Below are positions 27,232-36,823 of a DNA stretch of 64,000 nucleotides, in pieces; position 1 is the stretch's first letter; every line of letters starts with the position of its first letter. This DNA comes from Pseudoduganella armeniaca (GTDB taxonomy: Bacteria; Pseudomonadota; Gammaproteobacteria; Burkholderiales; Burkholderiaceae_D), in NCBI RefSeq assembly GCF_003028855.1, contig NZ_CP028324.1, forward strand, positions 3,038,001-3,102,000. Reading direction: 5' to 3'. The notes below the pieces were generated by a model, which saw nothing but the letters and a program-made list of their open reading frames with translations, was not told where the DNA came from and made no database searches. Made by a program: the position numbers and the translations under genes.

Positions 27232-30200
27232 ATGAACGACATCAGCAATATCGACGTGCTGCCGCTGAACGGCACCCAGCAAGGCATCTGGCTGGCCGAC
27301 CAGGTGGCCGACCAGCAGCGCGGCGCGAGCGGCTACGTGATCGCCCACTGCGTGGAGCTGCGCGGCGCCGTGGACGAGGCGCTGCTGGCGCAGGCGATCC
27401 GCATCGGCCTGGCCGGCGCGGACACCGTGATGGCACGCTACCGCGCTGCCGGCGCTGGCGCGGTGCAGGAAGTGCCGCGCTTGGCCACGCCGGAGCGCGT
27501 GCCGGCGCCGGCCTGCCACGACTGGCGCGCTGCGCCGGATGGCAAGGCCCGCGCGTTGGCCGAGATGCACGCGGATGCCGCCCGTGCGCTGGCCATCGGC
27601 GGCGCCGAACCGCTGTGCCGCCACGCGCTGTACCGCGTCGACGACGCCGGCGCGCCCGTGCTGCTGTGGTACCAGCGCTACCACCACGTGATGCTGGACG
27701 GCTTCAGCTTCGTTGCGTTGACGCGCCATATCGCGGCCGTCTACACGGCGCTGGCGCAGGGCACGGCTGTGCCGCCGGCGCCGTTCACCGGCGTCGCCGG
27801 CGCGGTGGCGGAGTACGAAGCCTACCAGGCGTCCGCGACGTGCGCCGCCGACCGCGCATTCTGGCGTGATTACGCCGAACAGCTGCCGCCAGCGACGACG
27901 CTGGCGCCGCTGGCCGGCGGCAACGGCACCGGCATCGTCGTGCACACGCTGGCGCTGCCCGCCGCGCTGGCGCAGGCTTTGCAGGGCGTCGCGCACGATC
28001 CGCGCGCGGCCGCGCAGCGGCTGGCCGTGGCCGACCTGCTGCATGGGGCGCTGGCCAGCTACCTGGTACGCATGACGGGCCAGGCCGGCCAGAGCATCGG
28101 CGTGCCGTTCATGCGCCGCATGGGCAGCGCCGCCGTCGCCACCCTGGCGCCGCTGGTCAACGTGCTGCCGGTCGCCGTGACGGTGGCGCCGGGCGACGAC
28201 TGGTTCGCCGCGGGGGCCGCGTTCCGCCAGGCCTTGAAGACCGTGCGCCCGCACCAGCGTTACGAGGCCGAGCGGATCGCCCGCGATGCCGGCACCGTCG
28301 GCACGGGCCGCCGCCTGTACGGTGCGCTGATCAACTACAAGATGTTCGACTACCGTCTCGACCTGGCCGGCACGCCCGGCCTGACGCACCACCTGGCAAC
28401 CGGCCCGGTGGACGACCTGGAGTTCGCGCTGCAGGTGGACGGCGGCGGCATCGTGCTGGAGTTGCGCGCCGCCGGTGAGCGCTATACGCCGGAAGACCTG
28501 GCGGCCCATGCGCAGCGCATCATTTGCTTGCTGGAGGATTGGGCGGCACGCCCGCACACGCCGCTGGCACAGGTGGCGCTGCTGCCGGCGGCGCAACGCG
28601 AGGCGCTGGCCGCCTGGTCGCGTGGCGATACCGTGGCGGCCGACCCGGCCCTGCGCACGATTGCCGACCTGCTGACGGCGCAAGCGGCCAGCCGGCCCGA
28701 TGCCACGGCGCTGGTGTGCGGCGCGCAGCGCCTGACGTTCGGCCAGCTGGCCGGTCGCGTGGCGCAGCTGGCACGGCTGCTGCGCTCCTACGGTGCCGCG
28801 CGCGGACGCGTGGTGGCCGTGGCGCTGCCCCGGTCCATCGACTCCGTCGTGGGCATGCTGGCCGTGCTGGAATCGGGCGCGACGTTCCTGCCGCTGGACC
28901 TGGACTATCCGGCGGACCGGATTGCCATGATGTGCGAGGACACCCAGCCGGTGCTGGCACTGTGCAGCACCCAGGCAGACGTGCCGCTGCCGGCCAGCCT
29001 GGCCTGCCTGCGCCTGGATGCACCCGGCGTGCGGGCCGACCTGGCGGGCCTGCCGGCGCAGCCGCTGGCGACCGAGGAGCGCGACCCGGCGCATGGCGGC
29101 GACGCCATCGCCTACGTCATCTTCACCTCCGGCAGCACGGGGCGGCCAAAAGGTGTGATGAACACGCACGCGGCGCTGCTGAACCTGATCGGCTCGCACC
29201 GCGGCACCATTTACGAACCGGCCCGCGCCGCCGTCCGCGCAAAGTTCCCGGACCGGGCGCTGCGTGCCGCGCATACGCACTCGTTCTCCTTCGATTCGTC
29301 GTGGCTGCAGCTGTTCTGGCTCCTGCTGGGCGAGGAGCTGCACGTGGTGGACGAGGAGCTGCGCCGCGACGCCCATGCGCTGGCGCGCTACGTGGACAGC
29401 GCCGGCATCGACGCGATGGACCTGCCGCCGTCGTTCCTGGCCCAACTGCTGAACAACGGCCTGATGGCCGCCGGCACCCATCATCCGACCTTGATCCTGA
29501 TCGGCGGCGAGGCGGCACCGGCCGCGCTGTGGCAGCAACTGCGTGCCTATCCGTACCTGCAGGCCCACAACCTGTACGGGCCGACCGAGTACACCGTGGA
29601 CACGCTGCGCGCGCCGATCCACGGCAGCACGCGGCCGCTCGTCGGCCGGCCGATCGGCAACACCCGCGTGTACGTGCTGGACGCGCGGCTGCAGCAGGTG
29701 CCGCCCGGCGCGCTGGGCGAGCTGTATGTGTCCGGCGCCGGCCTGGCGCTGGGCTACCTGGCGCGGGCCGACCTTTCCGCCGCACGCTTCGTGGCCGATC
29801 CGTTCGGTGAAGCGGGCGCACGGATGTACCGCACCGGCGACCTGGTGCGCTGGAACGGTGCCGGTCAGCTGGAATTCGTCGGCCGCTGCGACGACCAGGT
29901 CAAGGTGCGCGGCTACCGCGTCGAGCTGGGCGAAGTGGAAAACGCGCTGTCGCTGCTGCCGGGCGTGGAAAGCGTGATCGTGCTGGCGCAGCCCGTCAAC
30001 GGCAGCCACCGGCTGGTGGCCTACTGCGCCGTGCCAGGCGTGACGCCGGCCGATGCCAGCGCGCGCGGGCGCGAGCTGTTGGCCCAGCTGGCGCAGGCGC
30101 TGCCGGATTACATGGTGCCGGCGCTGCTGCTGGTGCTCGATGCCTTCCCGCGCAACGTCAGCGGCAAGATCGACCGCAAGCGCTTGCCGCCGCCGGAAGC

Positions 30201-33200
30201 TATCGTGATGGCCTCCGAGGGCGACGCTCCAACGGCTGGCAGCGCCGCCGCGCTGGTGTGCGACGCGATGGCGACCGTGCTGAAACTGCCGCGTGTGGGG
30301 GCGGACGACGATTTCTTCGCGCTGGGCGGCGACAGCATCTCCGCCATCATGCTGTGCGGCGAACTGCGCAAGGCCGGCCGGGAACTGCGGCCGTCCGCCG
30401 TGTTCGCGCTGCGCACGCCGCGCGCGCTGGCCGACGCGCTGACGGCGCTGGCCAGCGAGGTGGCGGCCTGGCGCCTGCCCGACGTGGACGCCGCCGCGCT
30501 GGCGACTCGCCATGGTTCGTTTGTCGCCGCGGCGCCCGTGCTGCCGCTGCAGCAGGGCATGCTGTTCCACACGCGGCTGGCCGGCGGCGCCGGCGCGCAA
30601 AGCTACAGCGCCTTCACGCGCATCCCGTTGCATGGCGCGCTCGATGCGGCCCGGCTGCGCCGCGCGCTCGACGCGCTGCTGGGCCGTTACCCGCAACTGG
30701 GCGGCCTGTTCGACACCGAGACCGTGACGCAGCCGGTGTTCCTGCTGCCGCGCCCCGGCACCGTGCAGTGGCCATGGCGCGAGGACGACCTGGCGGCGCT
30801 CGACCCGGCCGCGCGGGCGCACCGCATCGCGGCCATCGAGACGGACTTGCTGGCCCGCTCCTGCCACACGGATCGTTTCGGCGGCATGCTGGCGGCAGGC
30901 CTGATGCGCACGGGGGATCGCGAACACGTGCTGCTGCTGGCGATCCACCACCTCGTCATCGACGGCTGGTCGACGCCCTTGCTGCTGCGCGACCTGCTGG
31001 CGGCATATCATGACGACGCGGCGCTGGCGCCGCTGGCGATCGATTACCCGGCCGTCGTCGGCGCGCTGGCCGCGCGCGACCATGGCGTGTCCGCGGCAGC
31101 CTGGCAGGCCGCGCTGGCGGACGTGCAACCCACCGTGCTGTTCGGTGAACCCGCCGGCACCGTCACGGAAAGCATGGCCGCCCTGACGCCCGACGAAAGC
31201 GCGCAACTGACGGCGCGCCTGCGTGCCGCCGGCGTCACCTTGAACGTGCTGATGCAGGCCATCTGGGGTGTCGTCGTCGGCACGCTGGCTGGCCGCGAGG
31301 ACGTGGTGTTCGGCACCCCGGTGGCGGGACGCAGCGCGCCGGTGGACGGCATCGGCGAACAGGTCGGCCTGTTCCTGAACACGGTGCCGGTACGCGTGCG
31401 GCTCGATGCCCATGCGCCGCTGTGGCCGCAGCTGGCGGCGCTGCAGCAACGGCACGCGCAGCTGCAGGAGCACGACGGCCTGGGACTGGCCGAGATCCAG
31501 CGCGTGGCCGGTGGCGCAACCCTGTTCGACACCCTGCTGGTGGTGGAAAACTATCCCGACAACAGCTACCTGGCGCAGGCGTTGCCGGGCACGGACGGCC
31601 AGCCGCTGCGGGCCGGCGACGTGCATAACCGCGGCTACAGCCACTATCCGCTGGCGCTGCTGGTACTGCCGGGCGAAGCGATCACGCTGCTGGTGGAAAA
31701 CCGCGGCGCGCTGGCCGATGCCGACGCGCTGGCGGCGCGCGTGCTGCAATTGCTGCGCACAGCGCTGGCGACGCCGGACTTGCCGCTGGCCCGCTACCCG
31801 CTGCTGACAGCGACCGAGACGCGCATGCTCGCTGCCGTCAACGCCACCGCCCATCCGCTGCCGCCGGCCACCTTGCGCAGCGCGCTGGCGGCGCAGGCCG
31901 AGCGCACCCCGCGCGCGCCGGCCTTGTGCGATGCCGAGCACGCGCTCGACTACGGCCAGTTGCGCCAGCAAGTAAAGGTGCTGGCCGGGCAGCTGGCGGC
32001 GCGCGGCGTGGGGCCGGGCGACATCGTCGCCGTGGCGCTGCCGCGCTCCGTGCGGCTGACGATCGCGCTGCACGCGGTGATCGAGGCCGGCGCGGCCTAC
32101 CTGCCGCTGGAGCTGGGCTATCCGGACGAGCGCCTGGCCTATATGCTGGCCGACGCGGCGCCGCGCCTCCTGGTCACGAGCAGCGCCGAGCAGGCGCGCT
32201 TCGCCGCGCTCGCCGGCGCCACGCCGCGGCTGGCCTTCGACGAGCTGGCGCCGCCCGGCGCCCGCGGCAGCGAGCTCGAACCGGCGTTGACGCCGGAACA
32301 TCCGGCCTACCTGATCTATACCTCCGGCACCACCGGGCGGCCGAAAGGCGCGCTGGTGTCGCACCGCGCCATCGTCAACCGTATCGCCTGGATGCAGCAC
32401 CAGTACCCGCTGGGGCCGCACGACGTGGTGCTGCAGAAGACGCCGTGCGGCTTCGACGTCTCGGTCTGGGAGTTCTTCTGGCCGCTGCTGACGGGGGCCA
32501 GCCTCGCCATGGCGGCGCCGGACGCGCACAAGGATCCGGCCGCGCTGCTGGACACCGTGGAAGCCTTCGGCGCCACCTGCATGCACTTCGTGCCGTCGAT
32601 GCTGGCCACCTTCACGGCCCACCTGGCCACGCTCGCTGCGCGGCGCGCGGCGTCGCTGCGGCTGGTGTTCTGCAGCGGCGAGGCGCTGACGAAGGCGCAG
32701 GCGGCCGATTTCGGCCGCGCGCACGGCGCCCAGCTGCACAACCTGTACGGTCCCACCGAGGCGGCCGTGGACGTGACGTTCATGCCAGCCAGCGGCCTTG
32801 CCGCACATGGCGGCGCCTCCGTGCCGATCGGCCGCCCCGTCTGGAACACGCGCTTGCGTGTGCTGGACCGCTGGCTGCGGCCGGTGCCACCCGGTGCGGT
32901 CGGTGAGCTGTACCTGTGCGGCGTGCAACTGGCGCTGGGCTACCTGGGCAAGCCCGGGCTGACGGCTGGCCGCTTCGTGGCCGACCCGTTTGCCGAGGGT
33001 GAGCGCATGTACCGCACTGGCGACGTGGTGCGCTGGCTGGACGACGGCACCGTCGAGTACCTGGGCCGCGCCGACGACCAGGTCAAGCTGCGCGGCCAGC
33101 GCATCGAGCTGGGCGAGATCGAAAGCGTGCTGACGGCACTGCCGCAGGTGGCGCAGGCGGCCGTCGGCGCCGTCTCGCTGGGGCAGGGCGGCGCCAACGT

Positions 33201-34404
33201 CGACGACCGCCAGCTGGTGGCGTGGCTGGTACCGGCCGCCGCCGCGGCGCTGCCGGACGAAGCGGACCTACGCGCGGCGCTGCAAAGCCGCCTGCCGGCC
33301 CATATGGTGCCGGTGGCCTTCGTGCCGCTGGAGCGCTTGCCGTTGTCGGCAAACGGCAAGCTCGATCGGCGCGCGCTGCCGCTGCCGGCGCGGCCGGAAG
33401 GTGAACGCCGGGCACCGGCGCGTGGCCTGGAAAGCCGGCTGGCACAGGTGTTCGCCAGCGTGCTGGGGCTGCCCGAGGTGTATGCCGACGACGACTTCTT
33501 CGCCATCGGCGGTCACTCGCTGCTGGCGATGCGCCTGGCCAGCGAGATCCGCCGGGTACTGGAACGGCCGGTAACGGTGGGTCAGATCATGACGGCGCCG
33601 ACGGTGGCGCGGCTGGCCGCGCGCCTGAACGACGACGGCATGCGCAACGACTTCGGCGGCGGCGGCTTCGACCCCGTGATCCACCTGCGCGCGGGCAGCG
33701 GCACGCCGCTGTTCTGCTTCTACCCGGGCTCCGGCTTTGCGTGGCAGTACAGCGTGCTGGCCCGCTACCTGGACGAGGGCCTGCCGATCGTCGGCCTGCA
33801 GTCGCCCCGTCCGCACGGCCTGATCGCCACCAGCCCCGACATGGAGACGCTGGTGGAACGCCAGCTGGCCGTCGTGCGCGGCGTGCAGGCGACGGGGCCG
33901 TACCGCCTGCTGGGGTACTCGCTGGGCGGCACGATCGCCTATGCGCTGGCGGCGCGGCTGCGCGCGCTGGGCGAGGAGGTCAGCTTCCTGGGCCTGCTGG
34001 ACACCTACCCGGCCGAGGTGCACGACTGGAACGACCCGCAGGGTGCGGAAGCGGCACTGGGCGCCGAGCGCGAACAACAGCAACTGCTGCAGGACGCTGG
34101 CGACAACGATGCCGGCGCTGCGGCCGAGCGCGAGGCGCTGCTGGCGCAGATCTTCGCCAACTACGGCGACGCGGTGCGCCTGCTGTCGCATACCCGCACG
34201 CCGGACTACGACGGCGACCTGACCGTGTTCGTGGCCGAGCAGTCGCTGCCCGGGTACATCGAGCCGGAACGCGACTGGCGCCGCCATGTCGGGTCGCTGC
34301 GGGTGCACCGGCTGGCGCAGGCGTCGCACGAGAACATCATGTCGCCGCAGTCGCTCGAGACGCTCGGGCCGCTGCTGAACGACGCCATCAAGGGAAAAGC
34401 ATGA
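27232..34404 (+). CDS. Two-module catecholate siderophore NRPS (C-A-T-C-A-T-TE)
   Basis: 2390 residues. Module 1: condensation domain (HHVMLDG at about 151), adenylation domain (FTSGSTGRPKG at about 630), carrier domain (Ser in LGGDSI, about 1036). Module 2: condensation domain (HHLVIDGWS at about 1238), adenylation domain (YTSGTTGRPKG at about 1696), carrier domain (GGHSLLAM, about 2095), EntF-like thioesterase (GYSLGG, about 2228). By hand alignment the A2 pocket is DVWHFSLVDK, the same as EntF, so Ser. The A1 pocket reads D-S-L-D-L-G-L-V-D-K; the Asp at position 278 hints at a basic residue (Lys, Arg, Orn) but I cannot fix it. No epimerase domain is seen. Expected unit: DHB-X-Ser, probably joined by the TE into an oligo-ester. 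EntF has one module; this layout is closer to DhbF or the chrysobactin and vanchrobactin enzymes. Confidence 0.95.
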   Translation: MNDISNIDVLPLNGTQQGIWLADQVADQQRGASGYVIAHCVELRGAVDEALLAQAIRIGLAGADTVMARYRAAGAGAVQEVPRLATPERVPAPACHDWRAAPDGKARALAEMHADAARALAIGGAEPLCRHALYRVDDAGAPVLLWYQRYHHVMLDGFSFVALTRHIAAVYTALAQGTAVPPAPFTGVAGAVAEYEAYQASATCAADRAFWRDYAEQLPPATTLAPLAGGNGTGIVVHTLALPAALAQALQGVAHDPRAAAQRLAVADLLHGALASYLVRMTGQAGQSIGVPFMRRMGSAAVATLAPLVNVLPVAVTVAPGDDWFAAGAAFRQALKTVRPHQRYEAERIARDAGTVGTGRRLYGALINYKMFDYRLDLAGTPGLTHHLATGPVDDLEFALQVDGGGIVLELRAAGERYTPEDLAAHAQRIICLLEDWAARPHTPLAQVALLPAAQREALAAWSRGDTVAADPALRTIADLLTAQAASRPDATALVCGAQRLTFGQLAGRVAQLARLLRSYGAARGRVVAVALPRSIDSVVGMLAVLESGATFLPLDLDYPADRIAMMCEDTQPVLALCSTQADVPLPASLACLRLDAPGVRADLAGLPAQPLATEERDPAHGGDAIAYVIFTSGSTGRPKGVMNTHAALLNLIGSHRGTIYEPARAAVRAKFPDRALRAAHTHSFSFDSSWLQLFWLLLGEELHVVDEELRRDAHALARYVDSAGIDAMDLPPSFLAQLLNNGLMAAGTHHPTLILIGGEAAPAALWQQLRAYPYLQAHNLYGPTEYTVDTLRAPIHGSTRPLVGRPIGNTRVYVLDARLQQVPPGALGELYVSGAGLALGYLARADLSAARFVADPFGEAGARMYRTGDLVRWNGAGQLEFVGRCDDQVKVRGYRVELGEVENALSLLPGVESVIVLAQPVNGSHRLVAYCAVPGVTPADASARGRELLAQLAQALPDYMVPALLLVLDAFPRNVSGKIDRKRLPPPEAIVMASEGDAPTAGSAAALVCDAMATVLKLPRVGADDDFFALGGDSISAIMLCGELRKAGRELRPSAVFALRTPRALADALTALASEVAAWRLPDVDAAALATRHGSFVAAAPVLPLQQGMLFHTRLAGGAGAQSYSAFTRIPLHGALDAARLRRALDALLGRYPQLGGLFDTETVTQPVFLLPRPGTVQWPWREDDLAALDPAARAHRIAAIETDLLARSCHTDRFGGMLAAGLMRTGDREHVLLLAIHHLVIDGWSTPLLLRDLLAAYHDDAALAPLAIDYPAVVGALAARDHGVSAAAWQAALADVQPTVLFGEPAGTVTESMAALTPDESAQLTARLRAAGVTLNVLMQAIWGVVVGTLAGREDVVFGTPVAGRSAPVDGIGEQVGLFLNTVPVRVRLDAHAPLWPQLAALQQRHAQLQEHDGLGLAEIQRVAGGATLFDTLLVVENYPDNSYLAQALPGTDGQPLRAGDVHNRGYSHYPLALLVLPGEAITLLVENRGALADADALAARVLQLLRTALATPDLPLARYPLLTATETRMLAAVNATAHPLPPATLRSALAAQAERTPRAPALCDAEHALDYGQLRQQVKVLAGQLAARGVGPGDIVAVALPRSVRLTIALHAVIEAGAAYLPLELGYPDERLAYMLADAAPRLLVTSSAEQARFAALAGATPRLAFDELAPPGARGSELEPALTPEHPAYLIYTSGTTGRPKGALVSHRAIVNRIAWMQHQYPLGPHDVVLQKTPCGFDVSVWEFFWPLLTGASLAMAAPDAHKDPAALLDTVEAFGATCMHFVPSMLATFTAHLATLAARRAASLRLVFCSGEALTKAQAADFGRAHGAQLHNLYGPTEAAVDVTFMPASGLAAHGGASVPIGRPVWNTRLRVLDRWLRPVPPGAVGELYLCGVQLALGYLGKPGLTAGRFVADPFAEGERMYRTGDVVRWLDDGTVEYLGRADDQVKLRGQRIELGEIESVLTALPQVAQAAVGAVSLGQGGANVDDRQLVAWLVPAAAAALPDEADLRAALQSRLPAHMVPVAFVPLERLPLSANGKLDRRALPLPARPEGERRAPARGLESRLAQVFASVLGLPEVYADDDFFAIGGHSLLAMRLASEIRRVLERPVTVGQIMTAPTVARLAARLNDDGMRNDFGGGGFDPVIHLRAGSGTPLFCFYPGSGFAWQYSVLARYLDEGLPIVGLQSPRPHGLIATSPDMETLVERQLAVVRGVQATGPYRLLGYSLGGTIAYALAARLRALGEEVSFLGLLDTYPAEVHDWNDPQGAEAALGAEREQQQLLQDAGDNDAGAAAEREALLAQIFANYGDAVRLLSHTRTPDYDGDLTVFVAEQSLPGYIEPERDWRRHVGSLRVHRLAQASHENIMSPQSLETLGPLLNDAIKGKA

Positions 34405-35702
34405 ACGCAACAAAGGAAAATCATGAAGAAAAGAGAAGCATGAAGAAAAAACTGTTTGCCGATTTCGGCCTGTTGCGGCGCAATCCGGCGTTTCGCAGCG
34501 TGTTCATCGCGCGCACCATCTCGCTGCTGGGCCTGGGCATGCTGTCGGTCGCCGTGCCGATGCAGATCCATGCGCTGACGGGCGATCCGCTCAAGGTGGG
34601 CACGGCGATGGCCGTCGAGGGCGCCGGCATGTTCATCGGCTTGCTGCTGGGTGGCGTGCTGGCGGATCGCTGGGACCGGCGCCGGCTGATCCTGGCCGCG
34701 CGCTTCATCTGCGGCCTGGGCTTCGTCGGGCTGGCCGCCAACGCGTGGTTGGAGGCGCCATCGCTGCTGGCGATCTATGTGCTGGCGGCGTGGGACGGCT
34801 TTTTCGGCGCGCTCGGCGTGACCGCGCTGATGGCCTGCATGCCCGTCATCGTCGGGCGCGAGAACCTGATGCAGGCGCGCGCCATCAGCATGGTGACGAT
34901 GCGCCTGGCCACCGTGATCTCGCCGGCCGTCGGCGGCGCGCTGATCGCGCTGGCCGGCGTCGGCTGGTGCTACCTGATCGCCGCCATCGGCACGGGCCTG
35001 ACCTTGCTGCCCCTGCTGGGGCTACCGACGATGCAGCCGCAGGGCGGCGAAGACGAGCACCCGCTGCGGGCGCTGGCGCAGGGCTTCCGCTTCCTCGTGA
35101 CCAACGCGGTGGTGGCCGGCACGGCCGTCGCCGGCACCATCGTCACGCTCGCCACCGCCGTGCGCGTGCTGTTTCCGGCCCTGGCCGAGGCGCAGCACGG
35201 GCCGGCCGCGGCAGCGATGGCGGCGGGGCTGATGTATTCGGCCGTGCCGCTGGGCGCCACGCTGGGCGCGCTGGTCAGCGGCTGGACGGAGGGGCTGCGC
35301 CGGCCGGGCCGGGCGATGCTGCTGGCTGGCGTCGGCGCGTGCACCTGCGTCATGCTGCTGGGGCTTGCGCCGCCGCTGCCGGTGTCGCTGCTGTTGCTGG
35401 TGGCGTTCGGCTACCTGGTATCGGTGGCTTCGCTGCTGCAGTATGCGCTGGTGCAGGGCCACACACCGGACCACTACCTGGGCCGCGTCAACGGCCTGTG
35501 GACGGCGCAGGAGGCGGGCGGCGATGCGCTGGGCAGCGTGGGCATCGGCATGGTCGGCAAGTTCGCCTCGGCATTGTCCGGCGTGTTCCTGTTCGGCGCG
35601 ACGGCGGCGGTGCTGGGCGTGCTGATGCTGCTGGGCTGCCGGCGCTTGCGCGAGGCACCTTTGCACAGCCCCGAGCTGGCGGCGGAGCAGGCCGCGGCTT
35701 GA
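34401..35702 (+). CDS. entS: MFS siderophore exporter (EntS-like)
   Basis: A 433-residue major-facilitator transporter with 12 helices. EntS-type stretches include RRNPAFRSVFIARTISLLGLGMLSV-like N-terminus (quoted only in part: FRSVFIARTISLLGLG), GGVLADRWDRRRLI (motif A), and GYLVSVASLLQYALVQGHTPDHYLGRVNG, shortened here to LGRVNGLWTAQEAGGDALGS. It would move the finished catechol siderophore across the inner membrane. The ATG at 34401 overlaps the NRPS stop; an in-frame ATG at 34440 is an alternative and gives a start closer to EntS. It is the last gene of the locus and is followed by a 53-bp palindrome. Confidence 0.92.
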   Translation: MNATKENHEEKRSMKKKLFADFGLLRRNPAFRSVFIARTISLLGLGMLSVAVPMQIHALTGDPLKVGTAMAVEGAGMFIGLLLGGVLADRWDRRRLILAARFICGLGFVGLAANAWLEAPSLLAIYVLAAWDGFFGALGVTALMACMPVIVGRENLMQARAISMVTMRLATVISPAVGGALIALAGVGWCYLIAAIGTGLTLLPLLGLPTMQPQGGEDEHPLRALAQGFRFLVTNAVVAGTAVAGTIVTLATAVRVLFPALAEAQHGPAAAAMAAGLMYSAVPLGATLGALVSGWTEGLRRPGRAMLLAGVGACTCVMLLGLAPPLPVSLLLLVAFGYLVSVASLLQYALVQGHTPDHYLGRVNGLWTAQEAGGDALGSVGIGMVGKFASALSGVFLFGATAAVLGVLMLLGCRRLREAPLHSPELAAEQAAA

Positions 35703-35708
35703 GCCCAT

Positions 35709-35761
35709 GGGGACAGGCACCAATCTCAGGGTCGCCGACCCTGAGATTGGTGCCTGTCCCC
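35709..35761. repeat. 53-bp palindromic element (25-3-25), copy 3
   Basis: Perfect 25-bp arms with a GCC loop; outer arm GGGGACAGGCACC, inner AATCTCAGGGTC. It begins 6 nt after the entS stop and ends 10 nt before the convergent DUF72 stop. It may terminate transcription at the end of the siderophore locus. Confidence 0.9.
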
Positions 35762-35771
35762 GGTGTTACAG

Positions 35772-36683
35772 CTAGCGCTGCGGCCGCGGGCCAAGCTCGG
35801 TCAATCCCTGGCCCAGCCCCAGCCGCGCCAGCAAGGCGCGCGCATCGAAGGGCGCGTGCACCTTGATGTCGTTGTCGAAGTAGCAGAAGATGTCGCGGCT
35901 GGCCCGCTTCGGCGGCGCCGCCGTCGAAATCAGCTTGGCGTCTGGCGGCTGGCTGCCGGTGGCCCAGGCGTGGATCTTCGCGGCCCAGCGGTCCAGTGCT
36001 TCATCCGTGTAGCCGCTGGCGTACAGCTCCTTCTCGCCGTGCAGGCGCAGGTACATGAAGTCCGCTGTCACGTCCTCGTAGTCCGGCCATTTGCCGGCGG
36101 TGTCGGCCACCACCAGTGCCACCTTGTACTTGCGCAGCAGCGTGATGAAGCGCTTGTCGTTGAAGCTTTCGTGCCGGATCTCCATCGCGTGCCGCACCTT
36201 GCGCCGGGCGTCGATCTCCAGCGCGGCGCGGCCGTTCATGCGCGACTCGTGGCGGCGCGCCAGCTCCAGCGCCGCTTCGGTGTCGTGCGGCAGCAGGCTG
36301 AGAAAATGCTCGACCAGTTCGGCGTCGAACTGAAAGTTGGGCGGAAACTGCCACAGGAACGGCCCCAGCTTCTCGCGCAGGTTGAACACGCCCGAGGCAA
36401 ACACGTTCGCCAGCGGCAGCTCCGGTTCGCGCAGCCGGCGCGTGTGCGTGATGAAGCGGTTGCCCTTGTGGCTGAACATGAAGCCTGCCGGCGTGGCGTC
36501 GTACCACTCCTGGTAGCTCTTGGGCCGTTGCAGCGAGTAGAACGAGCCGTTGATCTCGATGGTGGGCAGTGCGCGCGACGCGAATTCGAGCTCGCGCGCC
36601 TGCGCCAGGTCGCCGGGATAGAACACGCCGCGCCACGGTTCGTAGCGCCAGCCGGAGATGCCGATGCGGATGGTGGAGGCCAT
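35772..36683 (-). CDS. DUF72 family protein
   Basis: A 303-residue TIM-barrel protein of the DUF72 (YecE-like) family: IRIGISGWRYEPWRGVFYP at the N-terminus, EINGSFYSLQRPKSYQEWY, KLGPFLWQFPPNF, EIRHESF and DFMYLRLHGEKELYASGY. These are well-conserved family stretches; the biochemical role of DUF72 proteins is not settled. The start at 36683 is the first ATG of the homologous region. It faces the siderophore locus convergently. Confidence 0.9.
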   Translation of the reverse strand: MASTIRIGISGWRYEPWRGVFYPGDLAQARELEFASRALPTIEINGSFYSLQRPKSYQEWYDATPAGFMFSHKGNRFITHTRRLREPELPLANVFASGVFNLREKLGPFLWQFPPNFQFDAELVEHFLSLLPHDTEAALELARRHESRMNGRAALEIDARRKVRHAMEIRHESFNDKRFITLLRKYKVALVVADTAGKWPDYEDVTADFMYLRLHGEKELYASGYTDEALDRWAAKIHAWATGSQPPDAKLISTAAPPKRASRDIFCYFDNDIKVHAPFDARALLARLGLGQGLTELGPRPQR

Positions 36684-36736
36684 GCCGTCGAGTATAGGCA
36701 AGCGCAGCCGTACGTGGCGCACGACCGGTCTGTGAT

Positions 36737-36817
36737 GTCGGCGAATTCCGGGACTGTCCCGGAATTCGCCGACAAGAAGTTTCCAAAATTCGGGGACTGT
36801 CCCCGATTTTTGGAAAC
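36737..36817. repeat. Two adjacent palindromes with a GGGACTGTCCC core
   Basis: 36737-36773 is a perfect palindrome with 18-bp arms around one T. 36779-36817 has 19-bp arms with one mismatch around one T. Both share the GGGACTGTCCC centre but have different flanks (GTCGGCGAATTCC and GTTTCCAAAATTCG) that pair within each element. A third, imperfect one (36824-36850) overlaps the end of the acyltransferase gene. Confidence 0.85.
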
Positions 36818-36823
36818 ATTGCC

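Noticed and set aside
30300..31800. An epimerase domain at the end of NRPS module 1
   Set aside because: Only one condensation-like domain lies between the two modules, with HHLVIDGWS and the usual fold order; there is no second one to act as an epimerase. A dual epimerase/condensation domain cannot be excluded by eye.
27013..32928. A very long stop-free frame on the minus strand opposite the NRPS
   Set aside because: It mirrors the sense codons of GC-rich NRPS DNA, its translation is Arg/Gln/His-rich low complexity without any domain, and it has no start context. It is a composition artefact.
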